From assembly GCF_003464595.1 (NCBI RefSeq), contig NZ_QRZF01000030.1, positions 1-45,519 on the forward strand: a stretch of DNA of 45,519 nucleotides, written 5' to 3'. Position 1 is the stretch's first letter. Every line of letters begins with the position of its first letter. This stretch comes from Bacteroides intestinalis (GTDB lineage Bacteria > Bacteroidota > Bacteroidia > Bacteroidales > Bacteroidaceae). The notes below the pieces were generated by a model. The model saw only the letters and a list, made by a program, of their open reading frames with translations, was not told the DNA's origin and ran no database searches. Position numbers and translations under genes: made by a program. Below, piece by piece: positions 1 to 8,179 of the stretch.

Positions 1-314
1 TGACGAAGAATGTAGCGAGTGGTATTTATCATATGGGTGATGACGAAACCCTATCTACAAATGAATTAATTGCTCTCATGTGTGAGGCTATGGGTAAAAC
101 ACCTCACATCTGGAAGATGAACCGGAAGATGATGGAAGGTTGTGCAGGCTTAGGAACTTTACTTCATCTGCCGCTGAATACTGAACGTTTGCGGAAACTG
201 ACAGAGAATTATGTGGTGAGTAATGAGAAGATTAAAGCAGCACTTGGCATTGAACAAATGCCTGTTCGTGCTGCTAATGGGATTATGAAAACGATAAAAT
301 CGTTTTCAAATTAA
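1..314 (+). CDS. NAD-dependent epimerase/dehydratase, C-terminal part (5' end outside window)
   Basis: Only about the last 104 codons are present; the frame is open from base 3 and the start lies before the window. The visible part resembles the C-terminal substrate-binding lobe of extended short-chain sugar-nucleotide epimerases of capsule loci: a G-I-Y-H-M-G-D-D-E-T-L-S-T-N-E-L stretch (the usual G-x-Y-N-V-x-D-x-x-x-L-S-T-x-x-L) leads into a helical tail. The catalytic Tyr/Lys and the nucleotide-binding glycines lie upstream and cannot be checked, so the exact sugar is unknown. A polyprenyl-phosphate sugar transferase follows 37 bases downstream. In Bacteroides surface-polysaccharide loci this pair often makes the first sugar and attaches it to lipid, so a common operon is likely. 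Confidence 0.75.
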   Translation, partial: TKNVASGIYHMGDDETLSTNELIALMCEAMGKTPHIWKMNRKMMEGCAGLGTLLHLPLNTERLRKLTENYVVSNEKIKAALGIEQMPVRAANGIMKTIKSFSN

Positions 315-340
315 GAATTAATAATTAAAAATTAAAGGGG
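315..340 (+). repeat. A/T-rich low-complexity spacer (AATTAA-type)
   Basis: The short gap between the epimerase and the sugar transferase is made of AATTAATAATTAAAAATTAAAG. A near-identical but longer run is found in front of cydB at 44236-44267. It looks like slippage-prone intercistronic filler rather than a binding site. Confidence 0.5.
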
Positions 341-351
341 CAAGTACGGTT

Positions 352-1302
352 ATGTATTACCTGATTATATTGGTTCTGCTATTTCTGGCAGAACTTTTTT
401 ATTTTAGAATAGCTGATAAGTACAATATCATCGATAAGCCTAATGAGAGAAGTTCCCATACCCGGATTACTTTGCGTGGTGGCGGAATCATTTTCTATTT
501 TGGTGCTTTGGCTTATTTCTTGAGTAATGAATGGGAATATCCCTGGTTCATGTTGGCATTGACCCTAATTACCTTTATCAGTTTTGTGGATGACATTCGT
601 TCCACTTCTCAAGGCTTTCGGTTAGTGTTTCACTTTACCGCTATGGCTTTGATGTTTTACCAATGGGATCTATTTTCTCTTTCATGGTGGTGGATAATTA
701 TTGCATTGATAGTTTGCACAGGTATTATTAATGCTTATAATTTCATGGATGGTATCAACGGCATTACCGGTGGCTATTCATTGGTTATTCTAGGTGCATT
801 AGCTTATATAAATTCTAAGATAATCACTTTTGTTGAACCCGCTTTGATTTATACCGTCCTTTGCTCTGTATTCGTATTTTGTTTCTTTAATTTCCGTAAA
901 AAGGCGAAGTGCTTTGCCGGTGATGTCGGTTCTGTGAGTATCGCCTTTATTCTTCTTTTTCTGATAGGGAGACTCATTATTAAAACAGAAGATTTCAGCT
1001 GGATTATCCTGTTGTCCGTTTATGGTGTCGATAGCGTTCTTACTATCATTCATCGCTTGATGCTTCATGAAAACATTGGTTTACCTCATCGCAAACATAT
1101 GTATCAGTTGATGGCGAACGAATTGAAGATGCCTCATGTTGTGGTTTCGTTGATTTATATGGTGGTACAAGCAATAATAATAATTGGATATATAGGATGT
1201 TTAAACTATGGTTATATATTCTTGCTGGGTGTAATTTTATTGCTTAGCTTTATCTATATATGGTTTATGAAGAAGTACTTTATCTTACATCAAAAGGTTT
1301 AA
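352..1302 (+). CDS. Undecaprenyl-phosphate sugar-1-phosphate transferase (WecA/TagO/MraY-like, GT4 polyprenol family)
   Basis: Polytopic membrane protein of 316 residues, about ten hydrophobic segments, that probably starts lipid-linked polysaccharide synthesis by moving a sugar phosphate from a UDP-sugar to undecaprenyl phosphate at the inner face of the membrane. Family marks are visible in order: an N-terminal loop D-K-P-N-E-R-S-S-H, R-G-G-G, an aspartate pair in V-D-D-I, N-A-Y-N-F-M-D-G-I-N-G, the F-A-G-D-V-G-S loop, and a histidine-rich loop H-R-K-H-M near residue 244. Length and order fit WecA/WbpL-type enzymes rather than MraY. It follows an epimerase fragment and precedes a terminator, so it is probably the last gene of a capsule or O-antigen-like locus. 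Sugar specificity cannot be read from the sequence. Confidence 0.88.
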   Translation: MYYLIILVLLFLAELFYFRIADKYNIIDKPNERSSHTRITLRGGGIIFYFGALAYFLSNEWEYPWFMLALTLITFISFVDDIRSTSQGFRLVFHFTAMALMFYQWDLFSLSWWWIIIALIVCTGIINAYNFMDGINGITGGYSLVILGALAYINSKIITFVEPALIYTVLCSVFVFCFFNFRKKAKCFAGDVGSVSIAFILLFLIGRLIIKTEDFSWIILLSVYGVDSVLTIIHRLMLHENIGLPHRKHMYQLMANELKMPHVVVSLIYMVVQAIIIIGYIGCLNYGYIFLLGVILLLSFIYIWFMKKYFILHQKV

Positions 1303-1327
1303 TATCAATTGATTATATATTAATGTC

Positions 1328-1360
1328 AGAAAACAGCTCCCTGTGGGCTGTTTTCTTTGT
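1328..1360 (+). terminator. Rho-independent terminator after the polysaccharide locus
   Basis: AGAAAACAGC pairs perfectly with GCTGTTTTCT across a 9-base loop (1328-1356), followed by a T-rich tail. It ends the transcript of the sugar transferase. Confidence 0.85.
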
Positions 1361-1419
1361 TTATATCTGGCAATATCTTCACAGAACACTTACGGATAAA
1401 AATATTATAAATTCTGAAA

Positions 1420-1465
1420 GCGGGCAGTAAGAATATAGTTTGATGAACTATGTCTTACTGCCCGC
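1420..1465. repeat. Long imperfect hairpin (13 bp + 6 bp stem, 5-base loop)
   Basis: Bases 1420-1432 (GCGGGCAGTAAGA) pair with 1453-1465. Inside this, ATAGTT (1435-1440) pairs with AACTAT (1446-1451) around a 5-base loop; only a two-against-one bulge interrupts the 46-base structure. No clear T tract follows on either strand, and a separate terminator already lies at 1328-1360. It may be an RNA processing or stability element, a backup terminator, or a mobile palindromic repeat. Confidence 0.7.
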
Positions 1466-1496
1466 TGTATTATTATAGTTTAAATTCTACAACTAT

Positions 1497-1528
1497 TTTT
1501 CTATTCTTATAACTTTATTGTATATTTG
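1497..1528 (+). promoter_or_regulatory. Bacteroides-type promoter for the sensor kinase / nucleotidase pair
   Basis: TATATTTG at 1521-1528 matches the -7 consensus TAnnTTTG. A TTTC 19 bases upstream (1498-1501) is a three-of-four match to the -33 TTTG. The start codon is at 1553, giving a leader of about 20 bases. Confidence 0.7.
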
Positions 1529-1552
1529 CCGAAACAATTCTATATTCACTGA

Positions 1553-3487
1553 ATGGGCTTATTTAGGAAAATAATATATAGCTTTCTGCTTTTCTTACTG
1601 ATATCCCACATTGGGCTTTCATCGGCCTTTGCGGTGACTGGAGAACACCCGGTATTGATTATCAGTTCGTATAATCCGGACGCACGACAAACTTCTGGAA
1701 ATATTTACGATTTTATGGAAGAATTTGAGCGACTGGGAGGAAAGGCTCCGATAGCTCTGGAAAACATGAACTGCAAAAGTTTCTCTGAAGCTCCTTTATG
1801 GAAAAATAAAATGGAGGAACTTCTTGCTAAATACCGGGGAAAACGTTCGCCTGTACTACTTGTGCTGATTGGTCAGGAGGCTTGGACAGCTTATTTATCA
1901 CAAGCAGATTCCATACGTGGAAATGTTCCGGTGCTGGCTGCACTGGCAAGCCGTAATGCCATTATTCTTCCGGATGATTCAGTCGATCTGAAAACATGGA
2001 TGCCTAATGCAGTGGATTTCTTTAATGACTTCCCTAATTCTTCAGTGAAAGCCGGATTCGTTTATGAATATGATGTAGAAGCCAATATTAATCTGATAAA
2101 GAAGTTGTATCCGAAAACCAGGAATATTGCTTTTGTTTCCGATAATAGTTATGGAGGTGTTTCTCTGCAGGCACATGTAGTGGAAGAGATGAAAAAACAC
2201 CCGGAACTGAACCTTATTCTGCTGGACGGACGAACGAATACGATTTATACCATAAGCGATAAATTACATGAATTGCCTCCCAATACAGCATTGTTACTGG
2301 GTACCTGGCGCGTAGATATGTATGACGGATACTTTATGCGCAATGCGACTTATACGATGATGGAGGCTGCCGGTGATGTTCCTACTTTTTCTATAACTTC
2401 TGTAGGTATAGGCTATTGGGCCGTAGGTGGAGTGATCCCTTCTTACCGGGCATTGGGTAAGGATATGGCGCATCAGGCAGTTCGTTTGTTGCAGGGACCG
2501 GACAGCGACCGGGTGGAAGTAGAGGTAATTCCGAATAAGGTGCAGATGGATAGCAAGATTGTGAAAGATAAGCGTTTGGATCTGTCTTTCATTCATCAGC
2601 CTATAGAAATGGTCAATGAAAATCCATCGTTTTACGAACAATATAAATATCATATCTGGACCGTTGGTACTATCTTGGTCGTATTGCTGAGTGGATTGTT
2701 TATTTCTCTGTACTTCTACTATCATACCAAGAAACTGAAAGATGAACTGGAAGAGTCGGAGAGTGCTTTGAGAGAAGCGAAAGACCGTGCGGAAGAGTCA
2801 AGCCGTCTGAAGAGTGCTTTCCTTGCTAATATGAGCCATGAAATCCGTACGCCGTTGAATGCGATTGTAGGATTCTCCGATGTATTGGCTTCAGGAGGTA
2901 CTTCGGTGGATGAACAGCAGGGATATGTCGATATTATTAAAACAAATTCGGACTTATTGCTTCGCCTGATCAATGATATTCTGGATGTTTCGCGTCTGGA
3001 GGCAGATAGGGTTACGTTTACAATTGAGAAGTGTGATGTAGTACCACTGTGTCAGCAGGTATTAGCTTCCGTCAGTCAGGCTCGTAAGTCGGAAAATAAG
3101 TATATTTTTGAATGTGATCGTGAGAGTGTGGATTTGCGGACGGATACCCAGCGTTTGCAACAGGTTATTATAAACTTACTCTCCAATGCCGATAAGTTCA
3201 CCAGAAACGGTAAGATCACATTAAAGCTGGAAGTAGATGAAGAGAAGAGAGTAGCTACTTTTTCTGTATCAGATACCGGTACAGGTATTCCGTTGGAAAA
3301 ACAGAAACTGGTATTTGAACGGTTTGAGAAACTGAATGAGTATGTGCAAGGCACAGGATTGGGCTTATCTATCTGTAAACTGACTGTAGAGAAGTGGGGA
3401 GGAGAGATCTGGGTAGATCCCGGATATACAGATGGAGCAAGATTCGTATTTACGCATCCATTTGAGATAGAACAACCAAATAAATAA
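1553..3487 (+). CDS. Membrane sensor histidine kinase with substrate-binding-protein-like periplasmic domain
   Basis: 644 residues. An N-terminal signal/anchor (1-27) is followed by a periplasmic region of about 340 residues that looks like an ABC-type substrate-binding fold, a membrane segment at about 368-390, a short coiled coil, a HisKA domain with the phosphoacceptor at H429 (M-S-H-E-I-R-T-P-L-N) and a HATPase domain (N box N-L-L-S-N-A-D-K-F; G boxes D-T-G-T-G-I-P and G-T-G-L-G-L-S-I). There is no receiver and no DNA-binding domain, so a separate response regulator is needed; none is adjacent. It likely senses a small ligand outside the cell. The next gene, a secreted nucleotidase, starts five bases after its stop, which suggests a nucleotide, nucleoside or phosphate signal (inference). 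The kinase at 13956-17102 has the same sensor layout. Confidence 0.85.
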   Translation: MGLFRKIIYSFLLFLLISHIGLSSAFAVTGEHPVLIISSYNPDARQTSGNIYDFMEEFERLGGKAPIALENMNCKSFSEAPLWKNKMEELLAKYRGKRSPVLLVLIGQEAWTAYLSQADSIRGNVPVLAALASRNAIILPDDSVDLKTWMPNAVDFFNDFPNSSVKAGFVYEYDVEANINLIKKLYPKTRNIAFVSDNSYGGVSLQAHVVEEMKKHPELNLILLDGRTNTIYTISDKLHELPPNTALLLGTWRVDMYDGYFMRNATYTMMEAAGDVPTFSITSVGIGYWAVGGVIPSYRALGKDMAHQAVRLLQGPDSDRVEVEVIPNKVQMDSKIVKDKRLDLSFIHQPIEMVNENPSFYEQYKYHIWTVGTILVVLLSGLFISLYFYYHTKKLKDELEESESALREAKDRAEESSRLKSAFLANMSHEIRTPLNAIVGFSDVLASGGTSVDEQQGYVDIIKTNSDLLLRLINDILDVSRLEADRVTFTIEKCDVVPLCQQVLASVSQARKSENKYIFECDRESVDLRTDTQRLQQVIINLLSNADKFTRNGKITLKLEVDEEKRVATFSVSDTGTGIPLEKQKLVFERFEKLNEYVQGTGLGLSICKLTVEKWGGEIWVDPGYTDGARFVFTHPFEIEQPNK

Positions 3488-3492
3488 TTACT

Positions 3493-5238
3493 ATGAAGAG
3501 ATTTTACTTTTTCTTAGGGTGGATATTCTTCCTGACAGGAGCCGTGTTGGCTCAGGATAAAATAGTAAAGCTGAAAATTATAGAAACCAGCGATATACAT
3601 GGTAACTATTATCCTTATGACTTTATACTTCGACATGAGGCAGGGGGAAGTCTGGCGCGTGTGTATGAGTTTGTTCAGAAGGAACGTGAGACTTATAAGG
3701 ATAACCTGCTGTTATTGGATAATGGAGATATTCTGCAAGGTCAGCCTTGTGCTTACTATTATAATTATATTGATACCATTTCTCCGCATCTGGCTGCCGA
3801 AGTATTGAATTACATGAAGTATAATACCGGTAACATGGGAAATCATGATGTAGAAACGGGACGTGCTGTGTTCGACCGTTGGGCAGATGATTGCAAATTC
3901 CCTGTTTTAGGTGCTAATATCATTGATACGGCTACGGGGAAAACGCACTTCAAGCCTTATGAAGTATTGGAACGGGATGGTGTTAAGATTGTAGTGCTGG
4001 GAATGATTACTCCTGCTATTCCTGTGTGGTTGTCGGAAAACTTGTGGAAAGGTCTGCGCTTTGATGATATGGAAGAGACAGCCCGCAAATGGATGAAGAT
4101 TATCCGTGAAAAAGAGAATCCGGATTTAGTAATCGGAATTTTCCATGCCGGACAAGATGCTCTGTTGATGGGAGGTAAATATCGTGAGAATGCTTCACTG
4201 GAAGTGGCCCGTAACGTTCCTGGTTTTGATATTGTTTTGATGGGACACGATCATGCCCGTGAGTTGAAGAAGATTAAAAATGTAGCGGGAGACTCTGTAC
4301 TGATTATGAACCCTGCAAGCAAGGGAGTGGTTGTGGCGAATGCAGATGTTACTTTGAAATTGCGTAAGGGAAAAGTAGCCGAGAAACATATCGACGGAGT
4401 GCTGACTGAAATGAAGAACTATACTGCAAATAAGGATTTTATGACTCATTTTGCTCCACAATTTAGTGATGTTCAGAATTTTGTGTCCAAGAAGATAGGT
4501 AGTTTCACTGAAACGATTTCTACACGCCCTGCCTATTTCGGCTCTTCGGCTTTTATTGATCTAATCCATATGTTGCAACTTGAAATCACGAATGCGGAAA
4601 TTTCTTTTGCTGCTCCTCTGTCGTATGATACCAAGATCAGCAAGGGTGATGTATTTGTAAGCGATATGTTCAATCTGTATAAGTATGAAAATATGCTTTA
4701 TACTATGAAATTGTCCGGTAAGGAGATAAAAGATGCATTGGAGATGTCATATGCTTTATGGACAAACCAGATGAAATCTCCTGATGACCATTTGTTGCTG
4801 CTTCGTGAGAAGCGTCGTGAAGGAGCAACGGATCGTGCTTCATTCAAGAACTTCAGTTTCAATTTTGATTCGGCTGCCGGTATCATTTATACGGTGGATG
4901 TAACGAAATCCAAGGGAGAAAAGGTGACTATAACCAGTATGGCGGATGGAACTCCTTTCTCTTTGGATAAAATGTATAAAGTAGCACTGAATTCCTACCG
5001 TGGTAATGGTGGAGGAGAATTATTGACTAAAGGCTCCGGTATTTCTCAGGATGAATTGAAAGACCGTATCCTGTTCTCTACAGATAAAGACTTGCGTTAT
5101 TACCTGATGCAATATATAGAGAAGAAAGGTGTGATTGAACCACATGCGTTGGGGCAATGGAAGTTTATTCCGGAAGAATGGGTGGAGCCTGCAGCTAAAC
5201 GGGATTATGAGTACTTGTTTGGAAAAGTGGAAAAATAA
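3493..5238 (+). CDS. Exported 5'-nucleotidase / 2',3'-cyclic phosphodiesterase (UshA/CpdB-like)
   Basis: 581 residues with a cleavable signal peptide (about 1-20, ending V-L-A). It should hydrolyse nucleotides or cyclic nucleotides in the periplasm to release nucleoside and phosphate. The N-terminal metallophosphoesterase half shows the two-metal ligands: T-S-D-I-H-G-N (D34, H36), D-N-G-D, G-N-H-D (N117, H118), and G-H-D-H (H252, H254). The C-terminal half is the 5'-nucleotidase substrate domain (roughly 330-540), with N-S-Y-R-G-N-G-G-G-E near its end. Length fits the family. It sits five bases behind a sensor kinase and has no promoter of its own, so the two are co-transcribed. Whether it prefers 5'-nucleotides or 2',3'-cyclic nucleotides cannot be decided by eye. 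Confidence 0.88.
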   Translation: MKRFYFFLGWIFFLTGAVLAQDKIVKLKIIETSDIHGNYYPYDFILRHEAGGSLARVYEFVQKERETYKDNLLLLDNGDILQGQPCAYYYNYIDTISPHLAAEVLNYMKYNTGNMGNHDVETGRAVFDRWADDCKFPVLGANIIDTATGKTHFKPYEVLERDGVKIVVLGMITPAIPVWLSENLWKGLRFDDMEETARKWMKIIREKENPDLVIGIFHAGQDALLMGGKYRENASLEVARNVPGFDIVLMGHDHARELKKIKNVAGDSVLIMNPASKGVVVANADVTLKLRKGKVAEKHIDGVLTEMKNYTANKDFMTHFAPQFSDVQNFVSKKIGSFTETISTRPAYFGSSAFIDLIHMLQLEITNAEISFAAPLSYDTKISKGDVFVSDMFNLYKYENMLYTMKLSGKEIKDALEMSYALWTNQMKSPDDHLLLLREKRREGATDRASFKNFSFNFDSAAGIIYTVDVTKSKGEKVTITSMADGTPFSLDKMYKVALNSYRGNGGGELLTKGSGISQDELKDRILFSTDKDLRYYLMQYIEKKGVIEPHALGQWKFIPEEWVEPAAKRDYEYLFGKVEK

Positions 5239-5250
5239 TCACTATCTTTG
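5218..5250 (+). promoter_or_regulatory. Promoter for the His-rich protein / TonB receptor pair
   Basis: TTTG (5218-5221), then 21 bases, then TATCTTTG (5243-5250): a full match to the Bacteroides -33/-7 consensus. The -33 half lies in the last codons of the nucleotidase. Transcription should begin near 5254-5256, which excludes the TTG at 5248 as a start codon for the next gene. Confidence 0.8.
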
Positions 5251-5280
5251 CAGTCGCAATTTTTAATAGACTGTAGGGAC

Positions 5281-5622
5281 GTGAATAAAAAGATAAAGAG
5301 AATTATAGGGGCTGTATGCTTGTTGGTGCTGTTTGTGGCATATCAGACAAGTATTACAGCCTTTACTCATGTCCATTACGTCAATGGAGTGCTGATTACC
5401 CACTCGCATCCATTTCACGGTAAGCACACGCACTCTAAAAGTGAACTTGTCGTTATAGGTCGTTTGTCAACTTTCCAATCTCCGGAGGTTGATGTATATG
5501 AAGAACTGCACCCCATGCGGATACTTCTGGCTGTGCTGGAAGCAGAAAAACTAATATCCCTGGTGAAGGGAGAGTCGGGGCAGATCGTTTCTCTTCGTGC
5601 TCCGCCGGCGCTCGCGGCATAA
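5281..5622 (+). CDS. Small exported histidine-rich protein, possibly metal-binding (unrecognised family)
   Basis: 113 residues from a GTG start at 5281. The frame is open from a TTG at 5248, but that codon is inside the -7 promoter element; GTG has an AGGG five bases before it and gives a proper signal sequence (lysine-rich start, then G-A-V-C-L-L-V-L-F-V-A). After the hydrophobic stretch comes a dense histidine region, F-T-H-V-H-Y-V-N-G-V-L-I-T-H-S-H-P-F-H-G-, ending in K-H-T-H (seven His in about 27 residues). The rest has no motif I recognise. It sits 49 bases before a TonB receptor and shares its promoter. I infer a periplasmic or surface metal (zinc or copper) chaperone or sensor for that receptor; a heme role is an alternative. 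Function is not established. Confidence 0.6.
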   Translation: MNKKIKRIIGAVCLLVLFVAYQTSITAFTHVHYVNGVLITHSHPFHGKHTHSKSELVVIGRLSTFQSPEVDVYEELHPMRILLAVLEAEKLISLVKGESGQIVSLRAPPALAA

Positions 5623-5671
5623 ATGATCCTTTATTTAATTTTTCAATACATACATTTTTGAGCGCAAATTA

Positions 5672-7993
5672 ATGAAAAAACATATACTTGCGTTGGTGCT
5701 TACTATGGTTTGCATCAGCCTCTATGCCGTAAATCCTATAAAGGAAGGCAACATGATTTCCGGTCACGTGATAGTGAAAGGAACAGAAGAAAATATACCC
5801 TATGCAACTATATTAATCAAAGAAAGCGGTCAGGGAACAGTCTCTAATGAAGAAGGGCAGTTCGAATTCCGTAAACTTCCTGTCGGGAAATACACGCTTC
5901 GCGTATCAGCAGTAGGTTATAAGACGCAGGAAAAAGAGGTAACTGTCAGTAAAGACTTCACTGCAGTCATACATTTCCAGATGCAGGAAGAGAGTTTCAT
6001 GACGGATGAGGTAGTGGTATCTGCCAATCGTAATGAAGTGAGCCGTAAGGAAGCTCCGGTAGTTGTCAATGTGATGAGTGCCAAGCTCTTTGAAATGGTC
6101 AATTCTACAGATTTGGCAAAAACACTGAACTACCAGTCTGGTCTGCGTGTGGAGAACAATTGTCAGAACTGTGGTTTTCCACAAGTACGTATCAATGGCC
6201 TGGAAGGTCCCTATTCTCAGATATTAATAAATAGTCGTCCTATCATCAGTGCCCTCAGCGGAGTATATGGACTGGAACAGATTCCCGTGAATATGATAGA
6301 GCGTGTGGAGGTAGTGCGTGGCGGTGGTTCTGCTCTGTTCGGGGCGAATGCGGTAGGCGGTACTATCAATATCATTACTAAAGACCCTATCAGTAACTCT
6401 TTCCAGGTATCGAGCATGTTTTCGTGCATGGATGGAAAATCGTGGGAACAATATATGGGTGGTAACGTCTCCCTGGTTGCAAAAGATAACTCTTACGGTA
6501 TAGCCCTGTATGAAAGCTATCGTAACCGTAACCCTTATGACCGTGATGATGATGGTTTCTCCGAACTTGGTAAACTGAATATGAATACTTTCGGTTTCCG
6601 TGCTTACTATCGCCCTACGCACTTCAGTCGTATCAATCTGGAATACCATACTACTAATGAGTTCCGTCGTGGTGGTAATAAATTTGATCTGCAACCGCAT
6701 GAGTCGGATATTACGGAGCAAACCAAGCACATTATTAATAGTGGTGGTGCCAGCTACGATTTATTCTGGCGTGAATATAAGCATAAGATTTCTCTTTATG
6801 GTTCTATTCAGCATACGGATAGAAACAGTTATTATGGAGCGCAACAGGACATGAATGCTTATGGTAAGACGGATGATCTGACCTGGGTAGCCGGTGGCAT
6901 GTATGTAGGCAATATGAACAACTGTTTCTTTGCTCCTGCTACTTTTACCGGTGGCCTTGAATATCAGAATAACTCCCTGCATGATGTTATGACTGGTTAT
7001 CATCGTGATATGAAGCAGGATGTACGCATAGCCAGTGCCTTTGTTCAGAATGAATGGAAGATGCGTCAACTCACTATGCTGGTGGGTGCCCGCCTCGATA
7101 AGCACAACCTGATAGACAAGTTGATTTTCAGCCCGCGTATCAATTTCCTTTATAAACCGACTGAGGATTTCCAGGCACGTTTGACGTATTCTACCGGTTT
7201 CCGTGCACCGCAAGCTTATGATGAAGATTTGCATGTGACAGCTGTAGGTGGTGAAGGAGTTCAGATTAAATTGGCTGATAACCTCCGTGAAGAGCGTTCC
7301 AATAGTTATAGTGGTTCTGTGGACTGGAGTACACATCTCGGACATTGGCAAGCGAATATTTTGTTGGAAGGTTTTTATACTGATCTACGCCATGTGTTCG
7401 TATTGGAAGATATCGGTAAGGATGATAACGGTGATGAGATCAAAGAACGTCGTAATGGTAGTGGTGCACGGGTATATGGTGTCAATCTGGATGCCAAGCT
7501 GGCCCATGGCAAAGAAGCACAGTTCCAGTTAGGTTTTACAGCACAACGCAGCCGTTATACGGATGCCGAAGTCTGGACCAAAGTGAATGGTGAAGAATTA
7601 ACTACCAAACGCATGATGCGTACACCGGATTATTATGGCTATTTCACTTTCTCTTCCGCACCGTTGAAGAATTTCGATTTCTCTTTGTCAGGTATCTATA
7701 CCGGAAAGATGATCGTTCCTCACTATGCTCCGGTGGATGCCCCGGAAGGTGCGTTTTGCAATATTGAGAAAGACCGTATGGAGAATACTCCTGATTTCTT
7801 TGATCTTAATCTGAAGTTAAATTATACCTTTGTTTTGCGTGATCACATCAAGTTGCAACTCAATGCCGGTGTACAGAATATCTTCAACAGCTTCCAGAAA
7901 GACCTGGATAAAGGTGAGTTCCGTGATTCCGGTTATTTTTACGGACCAACGCAACCAAGGACATTCTTTATCGGCTTTAAATTTATGAATTAG
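5672..7993 (+). CDS. TonB-dependent outer-membrane receptor with carboxypeptidase-D-like N-terminal domain
   Basis: 773 residues. Signal peptide (1-19), a carboxypeptidase-D-like regulatory domain (about 28-107), a plug domain (about 118-225) and a 22-strand barrel ending in the aromatic F-K-F-M-N. The plug carries E-N-N-C-Q-N-C-G-F-P-Q-V-R-I-N-G-L, i.e. a C-x-x-C pair, followed by G-P-Y-S-Q-I-L-I-N, V-E-V-V-R-G-G-G-S-A-L-F-G and A-V-G-G-T-I-N-I-I. Receptors of this plug type take up small iron, heme, cobalamin or metal ligands; it is not a SusC glycan importer, and no SusD partner is present. The upstream His-rich protein and the C-x-x-C suggest a transition metal (inference). Confidence 0.87.
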   Translation: MKKHILALVLTMVCISLYAVNPIKEGNMISGHVIVKGTEENIPYATILIKESGQGTVSNEEGQFEFRKLPVGKYTLRVSAVGYKTQEKEVTVSKDFTAVIHFQMQEESFMTDEVVVSANRNEVSRKEAPVVVNVMSAKLFEMVNSTDLAKTLNYQSGLRVENNCQNCGFPQVRINGLEGPYSQILINSRPIISALSGVYGLEQIPVNMIERVEVVRGGGSALFGANAVGGTINIITKDPISNSFQVSSMFSCMDGKSWEQYMGGNVSLVAKDNSYGIALYESYRNRNPYDRDDDGFSELGKLNMNTFGFRAYYRPTHFSRINLEYHTTNEFRRGGNKFDLQPHESDITEQTKHIINSGGASYDLFWREYKHKISLYGSIQHTDRNSYYGAQQDMNAYGKTDDLTWVAGGMYVGNMNNCFFAPATFTGGLEYQNNSLHDVMTGYHRDMKQDVRIASAFVQNEWKMRQLTMLVGARLDKHNLIDKLIFSPRINFLYKPTEDFQARLTYSTGFRAPQAYDEDLHVTAVGGEGVQIKLADNLREERSNSYSGSVDWSTHLGHWQANILLEGFYTDLRHVFVLEDIGKDDNGDEIKERRNGSGARVYGVNLDAKLAHGKEAQFQLGFTAQRSRYTDAEVWTKVNGEELTTKRMMRTPDYYGYFTFSSAPLKNFDFSLSGIYTGKMIVPHYAPVDAPEGAFCNIEKDRMENTPDFFDLNLKLNYTFVLRDHIKLQLNAGVQNIFNSFQKDLDKGEFRDSGYFYGPTQPRTFFIGFKFMN

Positions 7994-8013
7994 GCTGAGG
8001 TCTAAATTTAATA

Positions 8014-8060
8014 TTGCAAGTGTTTGCAAAATTATTGCATGGGCTTATGAATTTATTGCA
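8014..8060 (+). repeat. Four TTGCA repeats in helical phase
   Basis: TTGCA occurs at 8014, 8024, 8035 and 8056, i.e. 10, 11 and 21 bases apart, so all copies face the same side of the DNA. They lie between the TonB receptor and an AraC-type regulator gene. This layout is typical of sites for AraC-like proteins, but the last copy also lies in the loop of the following hairpin. Confidence 0.45.
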
Positions 8061-8085
8061 AGAGCATAATTTCATAAGCCCTTTC
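8041..8085 (+). terminator. Terminator after the TonB receptor
   Basis: GGGCTTATGAA (8041-8051) pairs with TTCATAAGCCC (8071-8081), 11 bp with a 19-base loop, then TTTCT. It separates the receptor from the regulator gene. Confidence 0.7.
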
Positions 8086-8150
8086 TAGTAGAAATGTTCC
8101 CTTTTTCTTTTTTTTAGGATATTTCGGACGGTTTTCAGCGAAATATTGCT

Positions 8151-8158
8151 TAAGTTTG
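8151..8158 (+). promoter_or_regulatory. -7 element for the AraC-family gene
   Basis: TAAGTTTG matches TAnnTTTG; no clear -33 TTTG is found at the right distance. An AAAGGGAG ribosome site sits just before the ATG at 8180. Confidence 0.6.
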
Positions 8159-8179
8159 CCACGCAAATAAGAAAGGGAG

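Noticed and set aside
6761..7351. 196-codon minus-strand frame inside the TonB receptor gene
   Set aside because: Shadow frame; the plus-strand receptor is unbroken across it.
5672..7993. SusC-type glycan importer
   Set aside because: It is shorter (773 residues) than SusC proteins, has a different plug motif, and no SusD gene follows.
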